DNA of 64,000 bases. Source: JAJZSS01 sp964463505 (lineage in GTDB: Bacteria > Chloroflexota > Anaerolineae > Anaerolineales > UBA4823). Below the pieces are notes generated by a model. That model saw nothing but the letters and a program-made list of their open reading frames with translations. It did not search any database and had not been told where the DNA came from. Below are positions 18,531 through 26,915 of this stretch, in pieces (the first letter of the stretch is position 1; every line of letters begins with the position of its first letter). Made by a program: the position numbers and the translations under genes. The stretch covers positions 1 through 64,000 of the forward strand of contig CAYXDC010000002.1 of the NCBI GenBank assembly GCA_964463505.1, written 5' to 3'.

Positions 18531-19341
18531 GTTGCAGCGCGTGCGTGAATGGGGCTGGTTGCGAGGATTTTCAAATTTATTCCGTAAAGAACATCAGGCC
18601 TGGTGGGGCACCCGGCGCTGGTGGATTAATGGCCTGGCCTGGACGCTCATTCTGGGCGGTTTGGTCGCAAACATGTTGTTCATCCCCACACTAACCAACC
18701 TGGCAAGCCCGGAAGAGGTAAATGCTGCTGGGGGAGCGCAGTCCTACGCCATTCAAATGGGGTTATCCGTGTTTTTTGAGTTCGGGGTCCAGGTGGTGGC
18801 GATCGGCGCAATCATACTCACGCAAGATGCGTTAATTGATGGAAGGATCAGCGGGGTTACGGAATGGGTTTTGAGCAAACCGGTTGCGCGCCGCGCTTAC
18901 CTGATTGCCAAGCTCATCGCCAATCTATTGTATATGTCTCTCTTCCTTGTTCTGCTGCCCGCTATGGTCGTTTATGGATTGCTTTACTTGCATTCTACAG
19001 AGCCCTATCCTCTGTTCCCATTTCTGACCGGAGTGGGCTTAATGCTCCTGCATTTGTTTTTTTATATGACTCTGACCCTAATGTTGGGGGCGTTTTTCAA
19101 CACTCGTGCGCCGGTCCTCGCTATCTCAATGGGAATATTACTGGGTGGGGGTATCCTGGGCAGTTTGGTGAAGCCATTACTATCCATAACACCCTGGATG
19201 TTGGCGCAGATTGCTTCCGGCGCTGCATCGCAAACGCCCCTGCCAGGCAGCTTGATCTGGCCTCCCGTAGTCGCTACAGCAGTGTGGTGTGTGTTATTTG
19301 TCCTCATAACTTTATTTAAGTTTGAACGCACAGAGTTCTAA
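18514..19341 (+). CDS. ABC-2 type exporter, permease subunit
   Basis: Membrane subunit of 275 aa. It has one helix near residues 40-60, then five more between about 95 and 270, in the pattern of the ABC2_membrane family; the segment DALIDGRISGVTEWVLSKPV is the usual cytoplasmic loop before helix 3. The ATG at 18514 follows AAGGGAGGT. It overlaps the ATPase gene by 17 bases, which supports a two-subunit transporter. Its stop codon overlaps the start of the next gene (TAATG). Confidence 0.88.
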   Translation: MVAKIELQRVREWGWLRGFSNLFRKEHQAWWGTRRWWINGLAWTLILGGLVANMLFIPTLTNLASPEEVNAAGGAQSYAIQMGLSVFFEFGVQVVAIGAIILTQDALIDGRISGVTEWVLSKPVARRAYLIAKLIANLLYMSLFLVLLPAMVVYGLLYLHSTEPYPLFPFLTGVGLMLLHLFFYMTLTLMLGAFFNTRAPVLAISMGILLGGGILGSLVKPLLSITPWMLAQIASGAASQTPLPGSLIWPPVVATAVWCVLFVLITLFKFERTEF

Positions 19342-19700
19342 TGGGCCCAGGCATCTTCTTTGCGGATGATGAATTGAATGTGAGGTTGGCCATGCGCCTG
19401 CTGTTGGATCAGGCTGGATATAAACTGGTTGGAGATGCTGGAGACACTGAGAGCCTGCTGGCTCAGGTTTGTTCTTCGCCGCCCGATGTAATTTTGCTGG
19501 ATTGGGAATTACCCGGTCTCAGGGTACAGCATCTCTTGCCTGTGTTACGCAAGTACTGTCCACACACAAAGGTGATTGCGATGAGCGCGCAGCCGGAAGC
19601 CCAACGCGCCGCGATAACCTCAGGCGTAGATGCTTTCGTCAGCAAGGGCAATTCATCTGACGAATTGTTAGCCATCTTAGCCCAAATAAGCACTGAGTAA
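19341..19700 (+). CDS. Single-domain response regulator (CheY-like receiver)
   Basis: 119 aa, receiver domain only. Acidic pair Asp9/Asp10, phospho-acceptor Asp54 (ILLDWELPG), Ser82 in place of the usual Thr/Ser switch, and Lys102 are all present, so it should be phosphorylatable. There is no output domain. Translation is coupled to the ABC-2 permease through a TAATG overlap, which is unusual for a lone receiver and suggests that exporter activity or assembly is modulated by phosphorylation. The kinase at 13837 is the nearest candidate partner. Confidence 0.88.
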   Translation: MGPGIFFADDELNVRLAMRLLLDQAGYKLVGDAGDTESLLAQVCSSPPDVILLDWELPGLRVQHLLPVLRKYCPHTKVIAMSAQPEAQRAAITSGVDAFVSKGNSSDELLAILAQISTE

Positions 19701-19768
19701 ATCAAGCTTCCGCTCAGAGGCAAGATGATGAAGAAAGAATTTCTATCTACTTAGTACTAGGGAGAGTC

Positions 19769-20344
19769 ATGAAAAAGATACTTTCGATAACGATCATACC
19801 TAGAAGTCTTATTATTTGGACCGCATTTATGGTTCTCATGTGGCTTGTTTTTTATCTAGGACTGATTACCCATCCGCAGGCGTGGAGCAACCCAATCCTA
19901 TCCGTGCCCGTTACGGGTTGGGAAGTTTTGTGGTTCATTCTCATCCACAATGTTCCTCTCGCTCTGTTAATCGTAATTGCCAATCTTTTTGTGCGGTTTG
20001 GGGATTTCACACCGGGGCTGTTAATCTTAGGCATAAGAGCAGTGTCTATTGGTTGGACGGCTGGCACGAATAGCTTTATAGATCCCTTTTCTTCTATTAC
20101 GGAAGCGAACTTGGCCTTTCTTCATATTGGTCTTTGGGAGACTACGGCTTACATATTGATTTGTGCGGCAACACTTACCAAATCGCTTTATGTAGCTGAT
20201 TCTTTCCCGGCTAAAAAATGGATCGAGATTAAGCAACTCAAAGATCTACGATTCACATCTGCCGAGTACCTCATCATAGTTGTTGGGGCATGCTGCTTAT
20301 TGTGGGCGGCGTTTGTAGAAGCATTTTTCCCCTTCGGATTGTGA
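19769..20344 (+). CDS. Multi-span membrane protein, SpoIIM-like
   Basis: 191 aa with about five hydrophobic helices. The pattern of an HN pair inside a helix (residue about 60), a Gly-rich helix, and a Glu in the middle of a later helix (IGLWETTAY) resembles the SpoIIM/DUF95 membrane family, but the match by eye is weak. ATG start with AGGGAG upstream. It follows the exporter and receiver genes in the same direction. No function is claimed. Confidence 0.6.
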   Translation: MKKILSITIIPRSLIIWTAFMVLMWLVFYLGLITHPQAWSNPILSVPVTGWEVLWFILIHNVPLALLIVIANLFVRFGDFTPGLLILGIRAVSIGWTAGTNSFIDPFSSITEANLAFLHIGLWETTAYILICAATLTKSLYVADSFPAKKWIEIKQLKDLRFTSAEYLIIVVGACCLLWAAFVEAFFPFGL

Positions 20345-20367
20345 ATTATTCAACTGGAGTAGTGATT

Positions 20368-21081
20368 ATGCGAGACCATCCATTGCGGAATTCAATTCTC
20401 ATGCATCTCTTGCCAGGCGTCGCTATTTTTGCTAGTTATGCTCTGATCACCCCATTTTTGCGCAGGGCTGGATGGCCTTCCATGACAGGCATGTGGCTGG
20501 CAGCTTTAACTGTGCTAATCCCCATTGAGCTAGGCTCCCTTTATTGGCTCGGGGAAAAACGCAATGGTTCTTTTTCGCTGGATGGGATCGTATTGAATCG
20601 GGCAAAAATATCCATCGGGCCATTTGTTCGAATGTTGTCAGCAGTGCTGATATGGTCACTCGTTTGTCAACTGTTGCTAAGCCCGCTGGACACCTGGATT
20701 GAGAGCCAAATTTTCTGGCTTCCAGGCTGGTTCTCTGTAGCTGAAGATTTCTCGATTTATAGCAAAGAAATCCAATTCATTAACTTCCTGGGCGCGTTTG
20801 TGGTGATCGCAGTTTGTGCACCCTGGGTAGAGGAGTTGTATTTTCGAGGATACTTGCTCCCCCGCATGCGCTGGATGGGGCGTTGGGCGCCATTGGTTGG
20901 GGCTTTCCTCTTCGCACTGTATCACTTTTGGTTGCCGTGGCAGTTGATCAGCCGGTTCCTGGTAGTCCTACCGCTCGTTTATGTGGTTCACCACACCAAT
21001 GATCTGCGTGTTGGGCTTGCAATGCATTGGATCCTAAACACAATCGGGGTAATGGGTTTGCTGATTACATTCTTAAAATAA
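20368..21081 (+). CDS. CPBP-family intramembrane metalloprotease
   Basis: Membrane protease of the CPBP/Rce1 (ABI) family, 237 aa with about seven helices. The three active-site motifs are present: EELYFRG (EExxxR), the FALYHF His and HWILN near the C-terminus. Members cleave prenylated or signal-bearing proteins or give self-immunity to peptide bacteriocins. The ATG at 20368 (MRDHPL) is preferred to an upstream in-frame start because GGAG lies before it and the earlier region overlaps the previous gene. Its place beside an ABC exporter is seen in bacteriocin-related loci, but no precursor peptide was found here. Confidence 0.85.
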   Translation: MRDHPLRNSILMHLLPGVAIFASYALITPFLRRAGWPSMTGMWLAALTVLIPIELGSLYWLGEKRNGSFSLDGIVLNRAKISIGPFVRMLSAVLIWSLVCQLLLSPLDTWIESQIFWLPGWFSVAEDFSIYSKEIQFINFLGAFVVIAVCAPWVEELYFRGYLLPRMRWMGRWAPLVGAFLFALYHFWLPWQLISRFLVVLPLVYVVHHTNDLRVGLAMHWILNTIGVMGLLITFLK

Positions 21082-21084
21082 TAG

Positions 21085-22359
21085 GTGAAAATTTTGAGAC
21101 TTGTGTCGATTTCACTTGCTCGCTGGTTTGGGTTTTGTCTCTTCGTCTGTATGATGTCTGCCGGGTATTACTACAACCTGACCTTTGTGCAACTCGGCCT
21201 GGAAGACTTTGCTGCCCGGGTTTTAAGCCTCAGCCCGCGCGCCTTTGCCCTGGATATGGCGCTTCTGGCGATATTGACCTGCCTGACTGCACTGGCATTC
21301 GGTTTTTGGATGCAACGGCAGGATTGGGCTTGTTGCCTGCGTACGAAGCTGCGACTGGCCTTTGGCGTGGTGCTGACCCAGACCATGTTAACGGCTGCTG
21401 CGCCCTTTGTCAGCCATGAGCCCGGATTCTTGATCTGGCTGGCATTAACCTCTCTGGCTTTGGGGGTGGGCGTGCCAGTTATGTTTTCCATGACGGTTGA
21501 TCTTGTTCCTGTCCGCCAGCGTGGTTATGCTGCGGCTCTGACCACTGCCGTCGCTTATTTTGCAGCAGCCGTCCTTTCATCAGAGTGGTCCTTCGCAGCC
21601 TTCCGCTGCCAATCCCTGATTCTATTGACGGCTGGCACATTCGGCATGGGGATACTTTCAATCGTTAATCATCCCTGGATGGACGCACTCTCCAGCCAGC
21701 ATACCCGCCCTGAGTTTGCTATAGGGCGTTATGTGCGAAAAAAGAAGATGGGTCAGTCACGGATGGGCAACCGTCTGCCTGGCCTGGTCCTGATCATGTT
21801 TGGGATTTACTTTGTGGATAGCCTGGGTTTCTTGCGCCTGCTGAAGACGCCAGTCTATATGCAATCTGCCTGGCAATCTCCAGACCTGGACATCCGCATG
21901 TTTATTGCCGGGGTACATGGGGTGGGGGCGCTGGTGGGCGGTGTGCTTTATACCGCGCTGCGCGAACGCCCTTTATTCCTGTGGATCTTTGGCATTTTCG
22001 GACTCACCCATCTGCAATACAGCTTTCATATTCGCGTGGCTGAAGGCGCTGCCGGCATCCTTTCGATGCCGATGTTGTATGCCCTGGCAGTTAGCCTTTA
22101 CACAGTGATCAACTTTGCTTTGTGGGCCGATTTATCCACGCCGCAAACCATCAGCGTAAATGCTGCTCTGGGCGTGGCCCTTTCGGCGTGGACAGCTACC
22201 TTCTTGAGTACTGCCCTGTCTATACTGTGGTCGGACAGCCTTTCACTGGCAGTTCATATTCAGATTGTGGACGCGCTTGCTTTGCTGTTTTTCCTGGTGA
22301 TGCTGGCGTTGGTTTATTTTGGCTCACCCCTGGATCAGAACCGCGAGGTGCTCAATTGA
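21085..22359 (+). CDS. Major facilitator superfamily-like transporter
   Basis: 424 aa, about eleven to twelve hydrophobic helices, with a cytoplasmic charged loop around residues 210-230 (VRKKKMG) dividing two halves as in MFS proteins. The loop segment VDLVPVRQRGYAAA after helix 4 is typical of the family. Start is GTG at 21085, only 3 bases after the protease stop codon. The C-terminal coding end overlaps the next gene start. Substrate unknown. Confidence 0.75.
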   Translation: MKILRLVSISLARWFGFCLFVCMMSAGYYYNLTFVQLGLEDFAARVLSLSPRAFALDMALLAILTCLTALAFGFWMQRQDWACCLRTKLRLAFGVVLTQTMLTAAAPFVSHEPGFLIWLALTSLALGVGVPVMFSMTVDLVPVRQRGYAAALTTAVAYFAAAVLSSEWSFAAFRCQSLILLTAGTFGMGILSIVNHPWMDALSSQHTRPEFAIGRYVRKKKMGQSRMGNRLPGLVLIMFGIYFVDSLGFLRLLKTPVYMQSAWQSPDLDIRMFIAGVHGVGALVGGVLYTALRERPLFLWIFGIFGLTHLQYSFHIRVAEGAAGILSMPMLYALAVSLYTVINFALWADLSTPQTISVNAALGVALSAWTATFLSTALSILWSDSLSLAVHIQIVDALALLFFLVMLALVYFGSPLDQNREVLN

Positions 22360-23282
22360 AAGATCTGCGTTTGGGTTTGTTTTTAATCGTATCAGCTTGG
22401 TTACTGAGCGCCTGTGGACAAAACGGCCTCTATCACCTGAGCTGGATTACAGGTGGAGAGCACACCTTATCTGGCAACATCCCTGGTGATCTGGTGGTGC
22501 TCAATGGCGTGGTTAGCCTGCTGCCAGGCTCACAGGTACAGGGTTCGCTGCATCTATTGTCAGGCAAGGCGAGGCTGGGAGGTGAAGTTCAGGGGCATGT
22601 ATCTTATCTGGGTGGTGAACTGATCCTGGAACCGGACGCGCATGTCCGCGGCGACTTGAATCTGGGGGGAGGGGCTTATTTTCCGTCACCCGCTGCGCAG
22701 ATCGATGGAGAGGTGCGTTCTGGGACGGGTATCGGGTTGCCAGATCTACAGGAACAGACTGCGCCTACCGGTTGGGAACGGGTGGCGCGGGCGCTCGTCA
22801 GCGGAGTACTGCTTGGGGGAGTGGCTGTCTTATTGCGAAAATTTGCTCCCTCTGCCTTACAGCGGGTGGGCGATTGCATCGTATCGCATGGTCTGGTCAG
22901 TGGCTCAATGGGCTTGTTGGTTGGGGTAGTGGGCCTATCGCTGTTGATTACCATCGCTTATACCATCCTGCTCATACCGATCACCCTGCTGGGGCTTTTC
23001 GTGTTGGGCGCCGCGATAGTATATGGATGGGCTGCTATGGGGGTGTTGTTGGGCTCGTTGGGCTTGCATTTGTTGAAACGCCAGGGGACACCACGTGCAG
23101 CAGCTTTTTTAGGTGGACTGGGTTTTTTCCTGCTGCTTGAGATCGTTTCGTCTCTGCCCTTTGTGGGCGGTCTGATCGGGATTAGTGTGGCGCTGGTTGG
23201 TTTAGGGGCGGTGTTTCTGACGCGTTTGGGTCTACACCAGTTTGTACCTGCCTCTGCGGGCGATGAACACCTGACCACCTGA
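22356..23282 (+). CDS. Bactofilin-like beta-helix lipoprotein with membrane helices
   Basis: 308 aa from a TTG at 22356 that overlaps the MFS stop codon by four bases, with GAGGTG upstream. An upstream in-frame ATG at 22122 lies inside the MFS gene and would hide the signal sequence. Residues 1-22 form a lipoprotein signal (LLSAC-G). Residues about 35-120 are short repeats rich in Gly, Val and Leu (each about 17 aa) in the style of bactofilin or polymer-forming left-handed beta-helices. After a linker, four hydrophobic helices follow (about 150-290). A lipid-anchored beta-helix fused to a multi-span domain is unusual; it may organise an envelope site. Confidence 0.7.
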   Translation: MKDLRLGLFLIVSAWLLSACGQNGLYHLSWITGGEHTLSGNIPGDLVVLNGVVSLLPGSQVQGSLHLLSGKARLGGEVQGHVSYLGGELILEPDAHVRGDLNLGGGAYFPSPAAQIDGEVRSGTGIGLPDLQEQTAPTGWERVARALVSGVLLGGVAVLLRKFAPSALQRVGDCIVSHGLVSGSMGLLVGVVGLSLLITIAYTILLIPITLLGLFVLGAAIVYGWAAMGVLLGSLGLHLLKRQGTPRAAAFLGGLGFFLLLEIVSSLPFVGGLIGISVALVGLGAVFLTRLGLHQFVPASAGDEHLTT

Positions 23283-23467
23283 CCAGGGTAAAAACTACTC
23301 AATAAGCCATGCTTGCTCTCTCCTGTTGCCGGATGCGCCTGGGTAGGTTTGCTTGTATAGTAATCATCGGGAATAAATCGGTCAACCTGGCTACCTCACA
23401 GACAGTCACACTGCCTTTGCCCACTCGAATCTTACAAGCCTGAGTTCAACTAAAAAATGGAGCAAAA

Positions 23468-24409
23468 ATGCGTATTAAATCAATCCTTTCTTATCTCTGG
23501 AAATTGCCCGTCTGCGGGCTTGCATTCTTCATTGGCATGGCACTAGGCGGGGCTGTGTTGTCCGGGCTGGGTTTCAAAGCGCCTGAAATGCCCGCAGGCA
23601 CGGATGCCAATACTGTAGCTGTTTGGTTCTTTCTGGGCAGCATGCTGATGGCGCTTGGGTTGAGCTTCGTATCAAAAAACCTGAGCGCTAACTGGCTGGT
23701 GCGCTGGATCGTTCTCGCGGAGCTGATCTGGATCGTGGCCGTGGTGAGCATGGTGCTCGAGTCGTTCTTCTTTATGACGACCGGGGCTGTATCCACCATA
23801 CTCAACGGCCTGTATACCCTGTTGAGCTTTTTTCTACCTGGCTTATTCATTTCAGTCTCCATTGTGGCTTTGTTCCGCCCTGATCCGCCTGTGCAAGATG
23901 GGAACAAGGGCCTGCGCGCTTATTTCAGCACCCGCAGGTTTGCAGACTGGTCATGGCGTGGTCTGGCAGCCTTCCTGGCTTTTCCGCTCATCTATATTGC
24001 TTTTGGGCTGCTGGTAGCGCCGTTCGTTCAGGATTACTATATTCAAGGCGTTAATGAACTAAAAATTCCAACCTGGGGTCACCTGATTTCGCTGCAATTG
24101 CTGCGCAGCAGCATGTTTCTGCTGGCTTGCTTACCGGTGGCGCTCTTGTGGCGTGGCTCTCGGGGAGGTTTGATCAGTGCTTTAGGATTTTCGTTGTTTG
24201 TCCTGACAGCATTTATGGCGGTCATTACATCATACTGGTTCCCCTGGCAGATGCGCCTTTTCCATGGATTGGAATTGCTGGCAGATGCCTTTATCTACGC
24301 CAGCGTATTGGCGGTGCTTTTCCGCACACAGCGAGAGGGTCTGGAAACCAAAACAAACGCGGCTGGCAGGCGCTACGTCCAACAGGCGCGCTCAAATACA
24401 AGCATTTGA
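23468..24409 (+). CDS. Multi-span membrane protein, unknown
   Basis: I do not recognise a family. 313 aa with about seven or eight hydrophobic helices and a basic tail (RRYVQQAR). ATG start with a weak GGAGC site. Upstream (23283-23467) is a 185-base spacer where I see no clear gene. The small ASCH/PUA-like gene follows 17 bases downstream, so the two are likely co-transcribed. Confidence 0.7.
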   Translation: MRIKSILSYLWKLPVCGLAFFIGMALGGAVLSGLGFKAPEMPAGTDANTVAVWFFLGSMLMALGLSFVSKNLSANWLVRWIVLAELIWIVAVVSMVLESFFFMTTGAVSTILNGLYTLLSFFLPGLFISVSIVALFRPDPPVQDGNKGLRAYFSTRRFADWSWRGLAAFLAFPLIYIAFGLLVAPFVQDYYIQGVNELKIPTWGHLISLQLLRSSMFLLACLPVALLWRGSRGGLISALGFSLFVLTAFMAVITSYWFPWQMRLFHGLELLADAFIYASVLAVLFRTQREGLETKTNAAGRRYVQQARSNTSI

Positions 24410-24426
24410 AAATATGGAGGCTTAAA

Positions 24427-24852
24427 ATGGATCATGTTGTTTATCTGGGTGCAAAAGCAGGCGAGCTTAAGAAATTGGTGGCTGGCCAGAAATCGATGAT
24501 CGTGCGCGGAGCGGCAGGGCGCAAACTTCCGTATGGGCGAGTAGACCCCGCAGACCGGTTGTTTTTCATCCAAAATAATGGAGATGGAATGGTGCGGGCA
24601 AGTGCCGTGGTGTGCGGGGTGATCAACTCTGAGAAATTAACTGAAGAGCAATCCCGCAACCTGTTGGAAGTCCACCAAACGAAATTATGCCTCACTTCAG
24701 AGCAAATCAAACGCTGGGCAGGCAAACGATTTCTTGTGCTGATTGAGATTGAGAAAGTTTGTTCGCTGGAGCCCTTTACAATAGACCAGTCTGAATATGG
24801 CAATATGGACGATTGGCTGCCAGTGGGCAATATTGAGCGTGTGAAGAGGTAG
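24427..24852 (+). CDS. Small ASCH/PUA-like protein
   Basis: 141 aa from the ATG at 24427, which has GGAGG 6 bases upstream; longer frames starting inside the preceding gene lack this. The first half (KSMIVRGAAGRKLPYGRV, then DRLFFIQ and RASAVV) follows the strand order of ASCH/EVE-type PUA folds, which bind RNA or modified nucleotides. The rest is charged and ends with a conserved-looking WLPVGNI. The family call is tentative; no catalytic motif is evident. Confidence 0.6.
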   Translation: MDHVVYLGAKAGELKKLVAGQKSMIVRGAAGRKLPYGRVDPADRLFFIQNNGDGMVRASAVVCGVINSEKLTEEQSRNLLEVHQTKLCLTSEQIKRWAGKRFLVLIEIEKVCSLEPFTIDQSEYGNMDDWLPVGNIERVKR

Positions 24853-24923
24853 CGGCACCGTCATATGCCGGAGGGCTGTGACCGCTAAAATTGGGCGCTT
24901 ATATTAGAGTTTCCCCCGCCACC

Positions 24924-24951
24924 TTGACGTTCGACAATTTTCCCATAAAAT
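24924..24951 (+). promoter_or_regulatory. Candidate sigma-70 promoter for the 5'-nucleotidase gene
   Basis: TTGACG (24924-24929) and TAAAAT (24946-24951) are separated by 16 bases, each one mismatch from consensus. It lies about 180 bases upstream of the nucleotidase start, in a local AT-rich stretch. The long leader between promoter and gene contains no other gene that I can support. Confidence 0.5.
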
Positions 24952-24952
24952 T

Positions 24953-24969
24953 TAGATATATAATATCTA
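24953..24969. promoter_or_regulatory. Perfect palindrome at the promoter, possible operator
   Basis: TAGATAT-ATA-ATATCTA, a perfect 7-bp inverted repeat with 3-base centre, immediately follows the candidate -10 box and so would cover the transcription start. It could be an operator, but its AT-only nature makes chance more likely than for a mixed sequence. Confidence 0.35.
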
Positions 24970-25127
24970 TATAGGGTTATTTGTTGTGTGTCGCATCTGG
25001 TTTCGATATCAAGGCCTGGCAGAAGGGAGGTGATCGGCGCGGGCGATATAGCCCACAGCCTGATTTTATTGTGTATCCGCGTTCAATGAATTGGGGTTAA
25101 ATCCTAATCGGTAGAGGAGATTTATAC

Positions 25128-26834
25128 ATGTTAACCCGTGCTCGACGTCCCCTGTTCCTGTTTTTGACGCTTACATTATTGCTGATCGTTGTGGCCTCAG
25201 TTTCAGCCGCTCCTTCCAGAACCATGGATGTGCAGATCCTGGCAATCAATGATTTTCATGGAAATCTGGAACCACCCGCCGGCTCATCTGGCCGGATTGG
25301 AACGATTAACGCTGGGGGAGTAGAATACCTGGCGACCCATATCCAGAACCTGCGTCTGGATAATCCAAATACTGTGGTGGTATCTGCCGGCGATATGATC
25401 GGGGCCAGCCCGCTGATTTCAGCTTTGTTCCACGATGAGCCCACGATCGAGGCTTTTAACTTGATTGGTTTGAATTTCAATGCCGTTGGTAACCATGAAT
25501 TTGATGAGGGCGTGACGGAGCTGCTGCGCATGCAGTATGGTGGCTGTCACCCGATCGATGGCTGCCAGGATGGCGACCCCTTCGGTGGGGCGAAATTCTC
25601 GTTTCTGGCGGCCAATGTGGTCTGGGCAGATACCGGTAAACCCATCCTGCCTGCTGTACGCACAGCCAATTTTAGTGACCGGTTGATGGTCAAGAAAGGC
25701 GAGAAACCGCTTGCTAAGAAGATTGCCTTTATCGGGATGACCCTGGAGGGCACGCCCACCATTGTGACGCCTTCCGGTGTGGCAGGTGTGCGTTTTCTGG
25801 ACGAGGCTGATACTGTAAATGCCCTGGTGCCCAAGCTCAAGGCGTTGGGCGTAGAGGCGATCGTGGTCCTGGTCCATGAGGGGGGCTATCAAGCTGGTAC
25901 TTACAATGAATGTGTGGGCGTCTCCGGCCCCATTGTGGATATCGTCAACCGCCTCGATCCAGAGGTGGATATCGTCATTAGCGGGCATACCCACCAGGCC
26001 TATAACTGTGTGATCAACGATAAGCTGGTGACCAGTGCAGCTTCTTTTGGACGTCTTGTCACCGATATTGATCTGAGCCTGGACATGTATACCGGCGAGA
26101 TTACCAGCATGCAGGCCAACAACTTAATTGTGACCCGGGATGTACCTCCCAGCACATTACTTACCGCATTGGTCGAAAAATATCGCACCCTCTCGGCGCC
26201 ATTAGCCAACCGGGTGATTGGCGCCATTAGCGCGGATATCTCGCGGACCGCGAACGCCGCTGGCGAATCGGCATTAGGTGATGTAATTGCGGATTCCCAG
26301 CTGTATGCTACGGCTCCGGCAGGTTTCGGCGAAGCCGATATTGCCTTCATGAATCCGGGCGGTATCCGTGCTGACCTGATCTATGCTCAGAGCGGCAGTG
26401 AGGGTGATGGCAATGTCACTTACAACGAGGCTTTCACAGTGCAGCCTTTCGGTAATAGCCTGGTGACCATGAGCCTGACTGGAGATCAAATCCGGCGTGT
26501 GTTGGAGCAGCAGTTTGATAATCCTACCGTGGGTTCCAATCGCATCTTGCAAGTATCCACCGGATTCGCTTATGCGTGGAGCGCCAGCGCCCCTACCGGA
26601 TCGAAGATTGATCCCGCTTCCATCATGCTCAATGGTGTTCCACTGGACATGAATGCTGTCTACCGGGTTACTGTGAATAATTTCCTGGCAGATGGTGGAG
26701 ATAATTTCTCGGTATTGCGCGAAGGCACTGACCGCCTGGGAGGTGCTCAGGATCTGGATGCCCTGGAAGCGTACCTTACTGCATTCTCGCCGGTGGCTCC
26801 TGGCCCAATGGACCGGATTATTCAAGTACCCTAG
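25128..26834 (+). CDS. Secreted 5'-nucleotidase / 2',3'-cyclic phosphodiesterase family
   Basis: 568 aa. Residues 1-28 are a signal peptide (hydrophobic 9-24, SVSA-AP cleavage region). The N-terminal calcineurin-like metallophosphatase domain (about 33-330) has NDFHGN (41-46), the GDM segment, GNHEFDE and GHTHQ metal-binding motifs. The C-terminal 5'-nucleotidase domain (about 345-550) has the GGIRAD substrate-site motif. Such UshA/YfkN-type enzymes release phosphate and nucleosides from external nucleotides. No membrane anchor or sortase signal is visible, so the enzyme is probably released or loosely attached. ATG start after GGAGA. It appears monocistronic. Confidence 0.92.
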   Translation: MLTRARRPLFLFLTLTLLLIVVASVSAAPSRTMDVQILAINDFHGNLEPPAGSSGRIGTINAGGVEYLATHIQNLRLDNPNTVVVSAGDMIGASPLISALFHDEPTIEAFNLIGLNFNAVGNHEFDEGVTELLRMQYGGCHPIDGCQDGDPFGGAKFSFLAANVVWADTGKPILPAVRTANFSDRLMVKKGEKPLAKKIAFIGMTLEGTPTIVTPSGVAGVRFLDEADTVNALVPKLKALGVEAIVVLVHEGGYQAGTYNECVGVSGPIVDIVNRLDPEVDIVISGHTHQAYNCVINDKLVTSAASFGRLVTDIDLSLDMYTGEITSMQANNLIVTRDVPPSTLLTALVEKYRTLSAPLANRVIGAISADISRTANAAGESALGDVIADSQLYATAPAGFGEADIAFMNPGGIRADLIYAQSGSEGDGNVTYNEAFTVQPFGNSLVTMSLTGDQIRRVLEQQFDNPTVGSNRILQVSTGFAYAWSASAPTGSKIDPASIMLNGVPLDMNAVYRVTVNNFLADGGDNFSVLREGTDRLGGAQDLDALEAYLTAFSPVAPGPMDRIIQVP

Positions 26835-26877
26835 ACAACTAAGGGATGAATAGGCCAAACAATCTGGCCTCGAGATA

Positions 26878-26915
26878 GAGCCAGGGCTGCCTGTAAATTT
26901 GGGTAGCCCTGGCTC
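26878..26915. terminator. Hairpin between convergent genes
   Basis: An 11-bp perfect inverted repeat (GAGCCAGGGCT at 26878-26888 and its complement at 26905-26915) lies between the nucleotidase stop and the stop of the minus-strand permease, whose last codon it touches. No T-run follows, so it is a weak candidate for bidirectional termination. Confidence 0.45.

Noticed and set aside
25028..25095. Strong Shine-Dalgarno-like sequence and short frame upstream of the 5'-nucleotidase
   Set aside because: The only possible start overlaps the Shine-Dalgarno itself, so translation there is unlikely.
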